Source: JAXHUM01 sp034189325
GTDB lineage: Bacteria > Desulfobacterota > DSM-4660 > Desulfatiglandales > Desulfatiglandaceae
Assembly: GCA_034189325.1 (NCBI GenBank)
Contig: JAXHUM010000007.1
Location: 34,448 to 98,447 of the forward strand
Length of the DNA: 64,000 nucleotides
Direction: 5' to 3'
A model generated the notes under the pieces. The model was not told the DNA's origin, did no database searches, and saw only the letters and a list, made by a program, of their open reading frames with translations. Below, piece by piece: positions 35,881 to 44,696 of the stretch (its first letter is position 1; the number at the start of each line of letters is the position of its first letter). Both the position numbers and the translations under genes were made by a program.

Positions 35881-36963
35881 CTATACGTCCAGGTATTTCT
35901 CCCTGATGGCCACTATCTCCTCTTCCATGGTAAAGAAGGTATCTATCAGATCCGGATCGAAATGTTTTCCTCTGCCCTCTCTCATGATTCCAAACGTCTT
36001 TTCCACTGAAAAGGCCTGCTTATAAGGCCGTTTGGAGGTAAGTGCATCAAAGACATCCGCGATGGCCGTGATTCGCCCGGCCTTTGGGATCTCATCGCCT
36101 GCAAGCCCCTTCGGATACCCACTCCCGTCCCACTTCTCGTGATGGGTCAGGGCGATAACCTCGGCGAGGGCGATAACTTCCGAATCGCCCCCCTCCAGGA
36201 TCTTGGCCCCTATTGTGGTATGCTCCATCATGATTTGCCATTCATCAGGGTTGAGCGGGCCAGGCTTCAGAAGGATCTTGTCGGGAATGCCTATTTTGCC
36301 TACATCGTGCATGGGGGCCGCGTAGAGGATCGTTTCAACCTCTTGCCCATCCATACCTATTCTTTCGGCAATGGCCGAGGAATAATGGCTCATCCGTTGA
36401 ATATGGCCTCCTGTGTCTTCATCTTTGTATTCCGCTGCCCTGGAAAGCCGGTAGATGGTGTCCAGGCTGGCGTCTTTCGCTTTTTTGAAGGCCTCCCGTA
36501 ACTTTCGGGTCTGACGAGTGACTTCCCTCTCAAGCTCTTGCTGGTAATCGCGCATGTGATCGCTGTATGCCTTGACTTTGAGGAGAGATTTGACCCGTGC
36601 TCTCAGCTCGACCTTGTCTATAGGCTTTGTCAGAAAGTCATCGGCCCCAGCTTCAAGGGCCTTGACACGGTCTTCAACATCATTGAGAGCGGTAACCATG
36701 ACAATAGGGATGATACGGGTGTCCGGATCACCCTTCAGTCTCTTTGCGACCTCAAAACCATCTATCCCCGGCATCATGATGTCGAGGAGAATCAAATCGG
36801 GTTGACATTCTCTGACCTGTTCAAGGGCCTCTTTCCCTTCCCGCGCGAGACTCACATCATATCCCAAAGGCACAAGCATTGCCTCCATGAGTCGGCGGTT
36901 GAGGTCTTCATCATCCACGACCAGGATGAGGGGCGCTTTTTTTGTCTGAACTTCGTCTTCCAT
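35881..36963 (-). CDS. receiver-HD-GYP cyclic-di-GMP phosphodiesterase (RpfG type)
   Basis: The 360-residue protein has an N-terminal receiver (Asp in LILLDIMMPGIDGFEVA, Lys in LTKPIDK), a short coiled coil, and an HD-GYP domain. The HD motif is MHDVGKIGIPD, and HHEKWDGSGYPKGL contains the GYP triad. It should degrade c-di-GMP when phosphorylated. It is the last gene of the seven-gene minus-strand signalling run, 57 bases after the receiver-kinase gene, and is the probable output of that relay. Confidence 0.92.
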   Translation of the reverse strand: MEDEVQTKKAPLILVVDDEDLNRRLMEAMLVPLGYDVSLAREGKEALEQVRECQPDLILLDIMMPGIDGFEVAKRLKGDPDTRIIPIVMVTALNDVEDRVKALEAGADDFLTKPIDKVELRARVKSLLKVKAYSDHMRDYQQELEREVTRQTRKLREAFKKAKDASLDTIYRLSRAAEYKDEDTGGHIQRMSHYSSAIAERIGMDGQEVETILYAAPMHDVGKIGIPDKILLKPGPLNPDEWQIMMEHTTIGAKILEGGDSEVIALAEVIALTHHEKWDGSGYPKGLAGDEIPKAGRITAIADVFDALTSKRPYKQAFSVEKTFGIMREGRGKHFDPDLIDTFFTMEEEIVAIREKYLDV

Positions 36964-37020
36964 TGATCAAATGATTCCTCGATTCGGAGAACCAGCCTCC
37001 TGTTCTGGGTCTTTTGTTGT

Positions 37021-38256
37021 TTAAGATGGGGGACTCGCCTCACTTATGGGAATGAGAAAAGAAAATTTGCTGCCCTGTCCCCTCCCTTCACTTTCTACCC
37101 ATATGGTCCCGCCGTGCAGCTCAATAAACCGCCTGGAAAGGGACAATCCCAAACCCGTGCCGGGTGTCTTGTCGGTCATGCCGCCCTGGACCTGATAGAA
37201 CTCTTTAAAGACTTTCTCCTGGTCTTCCGGCGTGATTCCTATGCCTGTATCCTCAACGGCTATCTCTATCAGCCCAACACTCTTTTTCCATGTATCATCA
37301 TAGGTCACCGGCAAAGTGATCTCCTGCCCCTCCTTTGTCAACACATGACCATTTTCAACCAAGAGATATCGAGCAGACAAGGAGATTGTTCCATTGTCGG
37401 GCGTAAATTTGACAGCGTTCGACAGAAGGTTAAAGATGACTTGCTTTATTTTTTGTTTATCGGCAAAGAGACGAGGGATGATAGGCTCAATAGCCACTTT
37501 TATGGATATCCCATGATTCGAGGTCTCTTCCCTGATCATCGTCAAACCCTTTTCCAGAACCTCGTTAATGAAAAATTCCGTCGATTCGATTTCCATCTTG
37601 CCTGCCTCAACTTTGGAAAGGTCGAGGATGTTGTTTATCAGCAAGAGAAGATGTCTTCCGCTTTCCAGTATATCGTTCACATATTCTTCCTGCTTTTCGT
37701 TGAGTTGTCCAAAATACCGTTCCCCCAGAATTTCGGAAAACCCGATAATGGCATTTAGAGGGGTCCGAAGCTCATGACTCATGTTGGCCAGGAAGAGGGA
37801 CTTGGCTCGGTTGGCCGCCTCGGCTGCTTCCTTGGCTCTTTTGAGCTCATGTCTTTTTCTGTCAAGCTCCAGAAAGGCCTTCACCTTGCTGAGAAGGAGC
37901 AGGGGTTTGTAGGGTTTTGTGATAAAGTCCACGGCGCCTGCCTCATATCCCTTGAAAACATGGAAGTCATCGGAATAGATGGCCGAAAGGAAAATGATCG
38001 GCACATCCCTGGTTTTTTCTTCTTCCCGCAGAAGCCCTGCCAACTCGTATCCATCCATCTGAGGCATCTGTACATCAAGGATCGCTAACGAAAAGGAGTT
38101 ATTCAGAGTGGCCACCAGGGCTTCATTACCGCTCGATGCCTCGACAACCTCGACATCCAGGTCCTTGAGCACATTGGTCAAGGCATAGAGGTTTTCAGAT
38201 CTGTCATCTACAATCAAGATTTTTTGTCTTTCTTCCATTCTACTCTCTACACACAT
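37021..38256 (-). CDS. receiver-histidine kinase
   Basis: This is a soluble protein of about 405-411 residues with an N-terminal receiver (Asp in AILDVQMPQMDGYE), HisKA (FLANMSHELRTPLNA), and HATPase (NLLSNAVKFTP, GTGLGLSLSRRFIELH). No sensory or membrane domain is present, so it can only act as a relay between other kinases and a regulator. Its kinase half is strikingly similar to that of the kinase at 44697-47033, including the rare VTYDDTWK segment, so the two are paralogues. Translation may start at Met7 (38238). Confidence 0.9.
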   Translation of the reverse strand: MCVESRMEERQKILIVDDRSENLYALTNVLKDLDVEVVEASSGNEALVATLNNSFSLAILDVQMPQMDGYELAGLLREEEKTRDVPIIFLSAIYSDDFHVFKGYEAGAVDFITKPYKPLLLLSKVKAFLELDRKRHELKRAKEAAEAANRAKSLFLANMSHELRTPLNAIIGFSEILGERYFGQLNEKQEEYVNDILESGRHLLLLINNILDLSKVEAGKMEIESTEFFINEVLEKGLTMIREETSNHGISIKVAIEPIIPRLFADKQKIKQVIFNLLSNAVKFTPDNGTISLSARYLLVENGHVLTKEGQEITLPVTYDDTWKKSVGLIEIAVEDTGIGITPEDQEKVFKEFYQVQGGMTDKTPGTGLGLSLSRRFIELHGGTIWVESEGRGQGSKFSFLIPISEASPPS

Positions 38257-38464
38257 CTTCTATGAACAAAATACCGGTAATCACATCAATTCCACCGATG
38301 TGAGCCGGGTGGTGCACGTTTCATCCTATGTCCTTGTCATGCAAGCCGCCGAACCCCATTAAAACTCAACAAGAAATTAATCATCACCACAGAGCTTCAA
38401 TCACCTCCCTTCCATCGGACTTTCCGTCTGCTTCAAAAGACGGCCTACCCCTAAGTGTCGAGCA

Positions 38465-41400
38465 TCAAGCCGCTTGAGGGCGATACAGCCACATCCTCAT
38501 AACGGAGAACAGGCGGTCCATATCCACCGGTTTGGTCAAGTAATCGGTAGCGCCCACATCCATGCATCTTTCACGATCACCCTTCATTGCCTTTGCCGTC
38601 AGTGTGATAATGGGCAATTTAGAAAATCTCTCCTGGGCTCTGATCCTTCTGGTTGCCTCAAAACCATCCATCACAGGCATCATGATATCCATCAGGACAA
38701 GGTCCATATCAGGCTCCCGTTCCATTATCTCAAGGGCCTTTTTGCCGTTTTCAGCCTTGAAGACTTTGATTCCCTTGTGCTTCAGCTGCTTTGCCAGGGC
38801 AAAAACGTTTCTCATATCATCATCCACTACCAGGATCTTCTTGTCTTTTAAGACATGTTCCGTATTGCGGACTTCGGCGATCATTTCTTGTTTGACTTTC
38901 GGCATGGAGGCAACAACCCTATGCATAAAAAGCGCCGTTTCATCTAAGAGTTGTTTTTCCGATTGATCCGCCTTTATAACGATCGCCTGGGAGTATCTCC
39001 GCAGTTCTCTTTCTTCCTCTCTCGTGAGACTTTTTCCCGTATACACAACGACTCGGGGGACAACCACATCTGTATACTCCTCTATTGTCTTGAGCAATTC
39101 AAGACCGGACATATCAGGAAGTCCCAGATCCAATACCATACAGTCAAATTCAGTCGATTTCAGTGCTTTGATGGCTGACACACCGCTGTCAGCCTCTTGA
39201 ATTTCCACATCATCACTTTGGATCACATTCTTAATGGTCGTTCTCATGCCCCGATCATCTTCCACGATCAGAAGCCTCTTCATTCCTCTTCCCACAAAAC
39301 CTTCAATCTCGTTAAATGCAGTCTCCAACTGTTCTTTTGTTATCGGCTTAACCAGATAACTGAGGGCTCCAAGCTGTTTATGATCGGTTGTGCCTTCTTT
39401 TTCAACCGTCATCATATGCACGGGAATATGTCGGGTCTTCATATTCTCCTTTAGCCTGTTCAACACTGTCCACCCGTTTATTCCTTCAAGATTGACATCC
39501 AGTATGACAGCGTCGGGCATATATTTTTCAGCCAGTTCCAAGCCTTCTTCCCCGCTTGCCGTGGCCAGACAGTGGAACCCTTTTTCATGGCATTGGTCCA
39601 TAAGGATCTTTGCGAATTCCTTATCATCCTCTATGACCAATACAATACCCTCCTCTTCCTTCAGGTGGCCCCTGTCATCCGTTATATAAGGCCCCTCTAT
39701 CTTCTCCGACACCTCTTCGGCATCACAGATAGTCATGGATATTGCTGTCTCTGTTTCAGATCTTTCGTCTCCCACATTTTCGCCAAATTCAAAGGGCAGG
39801 AACAGGGTAAAGGTCGAACCCTTTCCCTTTTCACTGGTCAATTGAATCTCCCCCCCCAGTATTTTTGCAAATTCGCGGGAAATCGAAAGCCCCAGCCCGG
39901 TACCACCGTATTTTCTGGAGGTACTGCCGTCCGCCTGTCGGAACGCATGGAATATCTCTCTCTGTTTGCCCTCAGGTATGCCCATTCCCGTATCCATCAC
40001 TGAGACGGCTAATGTCTCATGAGGGGACAATCCGCTCTCAACGAGTTCCACGTCTCTGTCAGCACGCCTGAAATCAACGGTGATACTTCCTTTGTCGGTA
40101 AACTTGCTGGCATTCGAAACAAGATTCTTTATGATCTGTTCCACTCTCTGTTGATCCGTCTTTATTGTAGGACGAATCTCGCTGTTTAGGTTTATATTAA
40201 ACTCTAAACCCTTTTCATCTATGACAGGTTTGAATTGCATGGAGATATTGTCGGCTATGTCCTTTAGGTGAACTGTCTCAATATGGACCGGCATTTTCCC
40301 CGCTTCCACTTTGGAAAGGTCCAGGATGTCATTTATAAGAGAAAGCAGATCATTGCCGCTTTTATGAATAATCTTCGCAGACTCAATTTGCTCTTCTGAA
40401 AGGGTCCCCTCTCTATTCTCCGCCAAATCCCGAGAGAGAATGAGCAGGCTGTTCAGCGGTGTGCGTAATTCGTGAGACATATTGGCCAGGAATTCAGACT
40501 TGTATTTGCTGGTGACTTCCAACTCCTTGGTCTTCTGTTCAAGCTCATTCCTGGCCACTTCCAGCTCGATGTTTCTCTTCCCCATCTGGGTCTTTTGCTC
40601 TTCCAGATCGATCGTCCTTCTTTCAAGTTCTTCATTGGTTGCCTGCAGTTCTTCTCGCTGTTCCTTGAGCTGTTCCTCACTCCTTTTGAGCATCAAGGTC
40701 TGGGCTTCCAATTCCTTGTTGGATTTTTTCAGAGCATCCTTTTGCTGGTGAAGAGCGTCGGATTGTCGTTTGGTCTCTTGTAGGAGTTTCTTCATCTTTT
40801 CTCGCGATTGAGCGGAATGAAGGGCAATGGAAAGGTTTTCCATTACAAGATCAAGAAAATCCAATGCACGATCGGAAAACTCCTTGAACGAGCCGAGTTC
40901 TAAGGCGCCACTCAATTTGTCTTCATGGATCACAGGAACAACAACTATATTCCGGGGAGGGGCCGCCCCATGGGCGGATTTTATACGACCATAGTCTTCC
41001 GGGATATCGGTCGTCACGAGCATCCGTTTTTCAAGGATGGCCTGTCCCACAAGTCCCTGACCGATCTGTATGGTTTCGTTGAGATGATTATCCATATCCA
41101 GGGCATATCTCCCTGTGAGCTTCAAAACCCCCCTGTCCTCATCAAAGACATACAAACTGCCTATCTGCGCTCCTAAATAGTGTGCCAAAAAATTGATGGC
41201 ATTCTGACAAAGCAGGCCTATCTCAGGATCTCCACGCAATTTTTCGCTCAACTCACTCTCACCTGTCTTGAGCCAGACCTGCCTTTCATTTCTTTCCGCC
41301 ATTTCCCTAAGGGATTGCGTCATCTTCTGCAAGGCATAACCAAGTTCATCTTCTTGGGACCGAGGGGCAATATCAGATGTATAATCTCCACCAGCGATTA

Positions 41401-42451
41401 CATTGGCCTGCTGTACGACTTCCCTCAGATTATCGACCATACTCTGAAAATATTTACCGAACTTGTCCTTATCAGAAACAATTTGTATATTCTGATTAAG
41501 ATCACCCTTGGCAATGCTCTCCGCCACCTTGGCCTTGACATTCAGACTGTCGATCATGGAATGAAAGACCTTGGCGAGTACATCCTTTTCAGATCTCGAT
41601 TTCAGGCGAACACCTAAATCACCTTCAGAGATTGATTTTGCGAATGCTATCTTTTCTTTCTGAGCACCCACCATAATCCGCATGGAGTCGGCCATTCGAC
41701 CAATCTCATCACTCGATTCATGCTCAATATTGATGTCAAAATCACCGTTTGCCATGGCCTCGATAGCATCCGTCATCTGACCGATAGGCTTTGTGATGAA
41801 CCTCCTGATGACAAAAGTGACTATCATAAGGGATACGATCAGGACAATGACAAGAGTTGCCACCTCAAACCATTTTTTCCGTTCACTAGTCGCCATTATC
41901 CTGTTCGTTGCATCGGTCAAATCCTTACTTGTCGCTATAGTCAACTGGCTTGACTCACTTAAAAGCCGCTTTCTTCTCTCAGCCAATTCCTGAGACTTCT
42001 CATAGATATCTTCGCTCGCAAAGACATCGCCACTCTCCTCGAGTTCGATGATGGAGGTATAAATCCGTCTGGCATCCTTCCCATACCTGTCAATTTTGTT
42101 CCTCAAGGCCCGAATGCGGCCCACTGTCGGAGAGCCGGTATGTTCAATTCCTTCCAACGCGTCCAAGATATCCATGCACGACTGTCTGTATTTCTCGGCC
42201 TCGTCGAGCATGGATAGCTCACTGGCCACAACCGCATTCTGATACAACTGCATTTGTTTATTGAGGTCGGAAAGGAAATCCTGCCCTAATACAATGGCTT
42301 TCTGGGAAGCCTGATTTATGCTCATTGCATTCCGCCGAATGATTCGTTTCGAGACAAAGGATGCAACAATTGTCATGCAATAGGCAACAATCAGGATACT
42401 GATACCCAACCAGATTTTATGAGATGTCTTGCGTATAGTCAGTTTCTTCAT
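38465..42451 (-). CDS. very large hybrid histidine kinase: 4-helix sensor, tandem HAMP, GAF, kinase, three receivers
   Basis: The protein has about 1328 residues. Membrane helices at about 13-32 and 195-216 enclose a helical periplasmic sensor (4HB/MCP-like). Tandem HAMP-like modules follow (about 216-385, with repeated GDF/GDL and DE(I/L)G patterns), then a GAF domain (about 415-555), a long glutamate-rich coiled coil (about 555-650), HisKA with His660, HATPase, and three receivers with Asp985, Asp1108 and Asp1255. It would sense an envelope or internal signal and relay phosphate to other receivers. The Met at 42451 is preferred because it begins just before the membrane helix; no strong ribosome-binding site is seen. 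It follows the PstS-like gene by 52 bases. Confidence 0.92.
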   Translation of the reverse strand: MKKLTIRKTSHKIWLGISILIVAYCMTIVASFVSKRIIRRNAMSINQASQKAIVLGQDFLSDLNKQMQLYQNAVVASELSMLDEAEKYRQSCMDILDALEGIEHTGSPTVGRIRALRNKIDRYGKDARRIYTSIIELEESGDVFASEDIYEKSQELAERRKRLLSESSQLTIATSKDLTDATNRIMATSERKKWFEVATLVIVLIVSLMIVTFVIRRFITKPIGQMTDAIEAMANGDFDINIEHESSDEIGRMADSMRIMVGAQKEKIAFAKSISEGDLGVRLKSRSEKDVLAKVFHSMIDSLNVKAKVAESIAKGDLNQNIQIVSDKDKFGKYFQSMVDNLREVVQQANVIAGGDYTSDIAPRSQEDELGYALQKMTQSLREMAERNERQVWLKTGESELSEKLRGDPEIGLLCQNAINFLAHYLGAQIGSLYVFDEDRGVLKLTGRYALDMDNHLNETIQIGQGLVGQAILEKRMLVTTDIPEDYGRIKSAHGAAPPRNIVVVPVIHEDKLSGALELGSFKEFSDRALDFLDLVMENLSIALHSAQSREKMKKLLQETKRQSDALHQQKDALKKSNKELEAQTLMLKRSEEQLKEQREELQATNEELERRTIDLEEQKTQMGKRNIELEVARNELEQKTKELEVTSKYKSEFLANMSHELRTPLNSLLILSRDLAENREGTLSEEQIESAKIIHKSGNDLLSLINDILDLSKVEAGKMPVHIETVHLKDIADNISMQFKPVIDEKGLEFNINLNSEIRPTIKTDQQRVEQIIKNLVSNASKFTDKGSITVDFRRADRDVELVESGLSPHETLAVSVMDTGMGIPEGKQREIFHAFRQADGSTSRKYGGTGLGLSISREFAKILGGEIQLTSEKGKGSTFTLFLPFEFGENVGDERSETETAISMTICDAEEVSEKIEGPYITDDRGHLKEEEGIVLVIEDDKEFAKILMDQCHEKGFHCLATASGEEGLELAEKYMPDAVILDVNLEGINGWTVLNRLKENMKTRHIPVHMMTVEKEGTTDHKQLGALSYLVKPITKEQLETAFNEIEGFVGRGMKRLLIVEDDRGMRTTIKNVIQSDDVEIQEADSGVSAIKALKSTEFDCMVLDLGLPDMSGLELLKTIEEYTDVVVPRVVVYTGKSLTREEERELRRYSQAIVIKADQSEKQLLDETALFMHRVVASMPKVKQEMIAEVRNTEHVLKDKKILVVDDDMRNVFALAKQLKHKGIKVFKAENGKKALEIMEREPDMDLVLMDIMMPVMDGFEATRRIRAQERFSKLPIITLTAKAMKGDRERCMDVGATDYLTKPVDMDRLFSVMRMWLYRPQAA

Positions 42452-42503
42452 AGGGTTTATGAATGCGTAACCTTGCTTTCTTGGTCTCAAAAGAATCGCA
42501 GGC

Positions 42504-42926
42504 TCACTCAACGGGAAGCACCACGACACCCTCATGAGGCGTCTTGGTTGAGATATATCCCACAGAGCCCTCTTTCTCTGCGATATATTTTATTAAATCT
42601 TTCTCACTCTTGAACGACTTTGGCGGAATAGCGGAACCGGTTACAATGGCCAGCTTCCAAAAAGAGGCATAACTGTAGACACTCTTTTGAATATATTCTT
42701 TTAGGAACTGTTCATGTGTGGGGCCATGAAGCAATCGAGCCTTGTGAATCTTCATGCCGTTGTTCCATTTGATTTTCTTGCCTAGAAAAATTAACTTCAC
42801 ATCCTTTTTGCTGATGGATGCCTCTGTGACGGACCTGTTCGCAATCAGCAGGCAACCGGCATTGGCCGTACTACTGAATAGCATGAGTGCTGTTAATAAG
42901 GATCCGACTATCTTGAACATTCTCAT
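42504..42926 (-). CDS. small PstS-like periplasmic binding protein
   Basis: The 140-residue protein has an N-terminal signal peptide (about 1-23, ending SSTANAG). Its body (KKDVKLIFLGKKIKWNNGMKI, then HEQFLKEYIQKSVYSYASFWK, IPPKSF and KEGSVGYIS) resembles one lobe of phosphate-binding PstS-family proteins. Such short proteins are common beside porins and sensor kinases and may present ligand to a sensor instead of an ABC transporter. No transporter genes are near. It lies between the porin and the giant kinase on the same strand. Ligand unknown. Confidence 0.75.
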   Translation of the reverse strand: MRMFKIVGSLLTALMLFSSTANAGCLLIANRSVTEASISKKDVKLIFLGKKIKWNNGMKIHKARLLHGPTHEQFLKEYIQKSVYSYASFWKLAIVTGSAIPPKSFKSEKDLIKYIAEKEGSVGYISTKTPHEGVVVLPVE

Positions 42927-42951
42927 TGAGATCTTCCTCTACAGCAATCTA

Positions 42952-44175
42952 TCAGAATGCCAGGCTTGTTTTGAGAGTGTAGAGCGTCCAATCCTCTTCC
43001 ATAATTCCGGGATTTTCCGCCAAATCACACTGGGCCACACCATTGATGAAATGTGTCTCCATCTTGAGGCACCAATAATCGTTGAGGTCGAAACGAACGC
43101 TCAGCGTAGTGTCTTTCTGCCAGGCGTAATAATCCCTCAATCCTGCGCCGACAAATAGACGTCCATCCTTGTCATCAGAGTTGGGATAATACTCTCCATA
43201 GGAGGCGCCCAGTCGGAGCCATTCATTGACCTGCCATGAAACACTCCCGTACCAGCCCTCTATGCCCACTGAATAAGGCGGCAAAAATGGTAAGCCAATG
43301 TCACAATCCAAGTTCAGGTATTCACCCGTCAGTATAAACGGCCCTGTCTCGTATTCTGCCGACAATACCGCAATGGAATCCAGGGATATCTCTGCATCCA
43401 GTGCTCCTGAAGTAACATCCCCTTTCCCCTGCAGGTAGGACCCTCCAAGCCGCAAACCGGCAATCGGGAGATTCCAGATCAACTGGCCCCCTTCGAAATG
43501 CGACACATCGATATCCAAGTCGTTCATTTCACCCCCAACGGAAAGCCAATAATCTATGGGGTCGATCCCCTCGGTTATGAGGCCCATACCTATGAGAGAC
43601 AAGAGATTCCTCATAAATGGATTGTCCGATTCTATATCCACCGTTCCCATGAACACTTCATAATCGAGATCCCCGAAAGCACCGATATCCAGATTCCCGT
43701 AAGCGCTGACCCCGTTAAAAGAGACGACAAAGTCCCGGATGGATTCCGGGTAGACGCTCTGAGGCAACAGAGTCGAGGTCCTGAGCATATCCGCATCTCT
43801 TTTGCCGTTATAGAATCCATAGGGTAACTTGACCTTTCCCAATCGGAGTTTCAGCCAGTCCTTCCATTCGTAAGCAAGAAAGGCCCAGTCAATAGTGACG
43901 TCATTGTTCCCATATTCCCCTATATCTCTTGAAAATAGCTGTGCGCCGAACCGGAGTTCATCGGTAAGGGGAACCCCGAGATTAATACCGATCTCATGGA
44001 ATTCATAAGTGCCCTCTTCCGTATTCCCAATAAAATTGTTATCTGAGGATTTCATGTATCCCTGACTCATAAAACCATGTATCATGATATCTCCCAGATC
44101 AAACCCCGAAGCAACATTCACCATGCAAACAGATACGACAAGCACGCATAACATGGTGACCAGCCTTCTCTTCAT
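42952..44175 (-). CDS. outer-membrane beta-barrel (porin-like)
   Basis: The 407-residue exported protein has a signal peptide (MKRRLVTMLCVLVVSVCMVN... ending VASG) and alternating strands typical of a beta-barrel, with aromatic girdle residues and a C-terminal Phe (TLKTSLAF). Regions such as FGAQLFSRDIGEYG and WLKLRLGKVKLPYGFYNGKRD resemble phosphate- or anion-selective porins of the OprO/P kind. GGGAGGGA lies 7 bases before the chosen ATG at 44175; upstream in-frame codons to 44238 are not signal-like. The PstS-like gene follows 25 bases later, so the two are likely co-expressed. Confidence 0.8.
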   Translation of the reverse strand: MKRRLVTMLCVLVVSVCMVNVASGFDLGDIMIHGFMSQGYMKSSDNNFIGNTEEGTYEFHEIGINLGVPLTDELRFGAQLFSRDIGEYGNNDVTIDWAFLAYEWKDWLKLRLGKVKLPYGFYNGKRDADMLRTSTLLPQSVYPESIRDFVVSFNGVSAYGNLDIGAFGDLDYEVFMGTVDIESDNPFMRNLLSLIGMGLITEGIDPIDYWLSVGGEMNDLDIDVSHFEGGQLIWNLPIAGLRLGGSYLQGKGDVTSGALDAEISLDSIAVLSAEYETGPFILTGEYLNLDCDIGLPFLPPYSVGIEGWYGSVSWQVNEWLRLGASYGEYYPNSDDKDGRLFVGAGLRDYYAWQKDTTLSVRFDLNDYWCLKMETHFINGVAQCDLAENPGIMEEDWTLYTLKTSLAF

Positions 44176-44273
44176 TGCATCTCCCTCCCTGTCTATTTTG
44201 ATATTCATGGCTGCGGAACATCCTGCATTCCGCAACATTTCAGTATCTCAAAGACAAACAATTAAAAAAAGTG

Positions 44274-44642
44274 CTACACCTCTAAATACGACTCAATGTC
44301 GTTGACGAATTCTTTGGTATCGATCGGCTTTGTCATATATCCATCGCACCCTGCCACGATGGCGACAGAGTCGTCGCCCTTCATGGCGTAGGCAGTGAGC
44401 GCGATAATCTTGATCTCTTTTGTCGCGGGGTCTTCCTTTAACAATTTCGTGGCATCAATACCGTCCATCACAGGCATCTGAATGTCCATAAGGATAAGAT
44501 CGGGCTGCTGCTCTTTCGCGATCTTCACACCCTCTCTCCCGTTCGGGGCTTCTAAGGTGTCGTATCCCTTGAACTGAAGGAGGTCTCGAAGCAGTTTGAC
44601 GTTCTTGGTCTCGTCATCGACAATCAGTATCACCTTTCCCAT
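44274..44642 (-). CDS. single-domain response regulator (CheY/DivK-like)
   Basis: The 122-residue receiver has Asp8/9 pair in LIVDDETKN, phospho-acceptor in LILMDIQMPVMDGI, Thr in IALTAYAMKGD, and Lys in MTKPIDTKEF. There is no output domain. It lies between a hybrid kinase and the porin genes and could shuttle phosphate between the kinases of the cluster, as DivK and Spo0F do. Confidence 0.92.
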   Translation of the reverse strand: MGKVILIVDDETKNVKLLRDLLQFKGYDTLEAPNGREGVKIAKEQQPDLILMDIQMPVMDGIDATKLLKEDPATKEIKIIALTAYAMKGDDSVAIVAGCDGYMTKPIDTKEFVNDIESYLEV

Positions 44643-44696
44643 AATCGATTCTTCTTTTTCCCTTCAGCAATAAAGTCTGGATTGCTTTCGCAGTTC

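Noticed and set aside
38474..41617. Several plus-strand frames of 66-158 codons
   Set aside because: All are antisense shadows of the large hybrid kinase.
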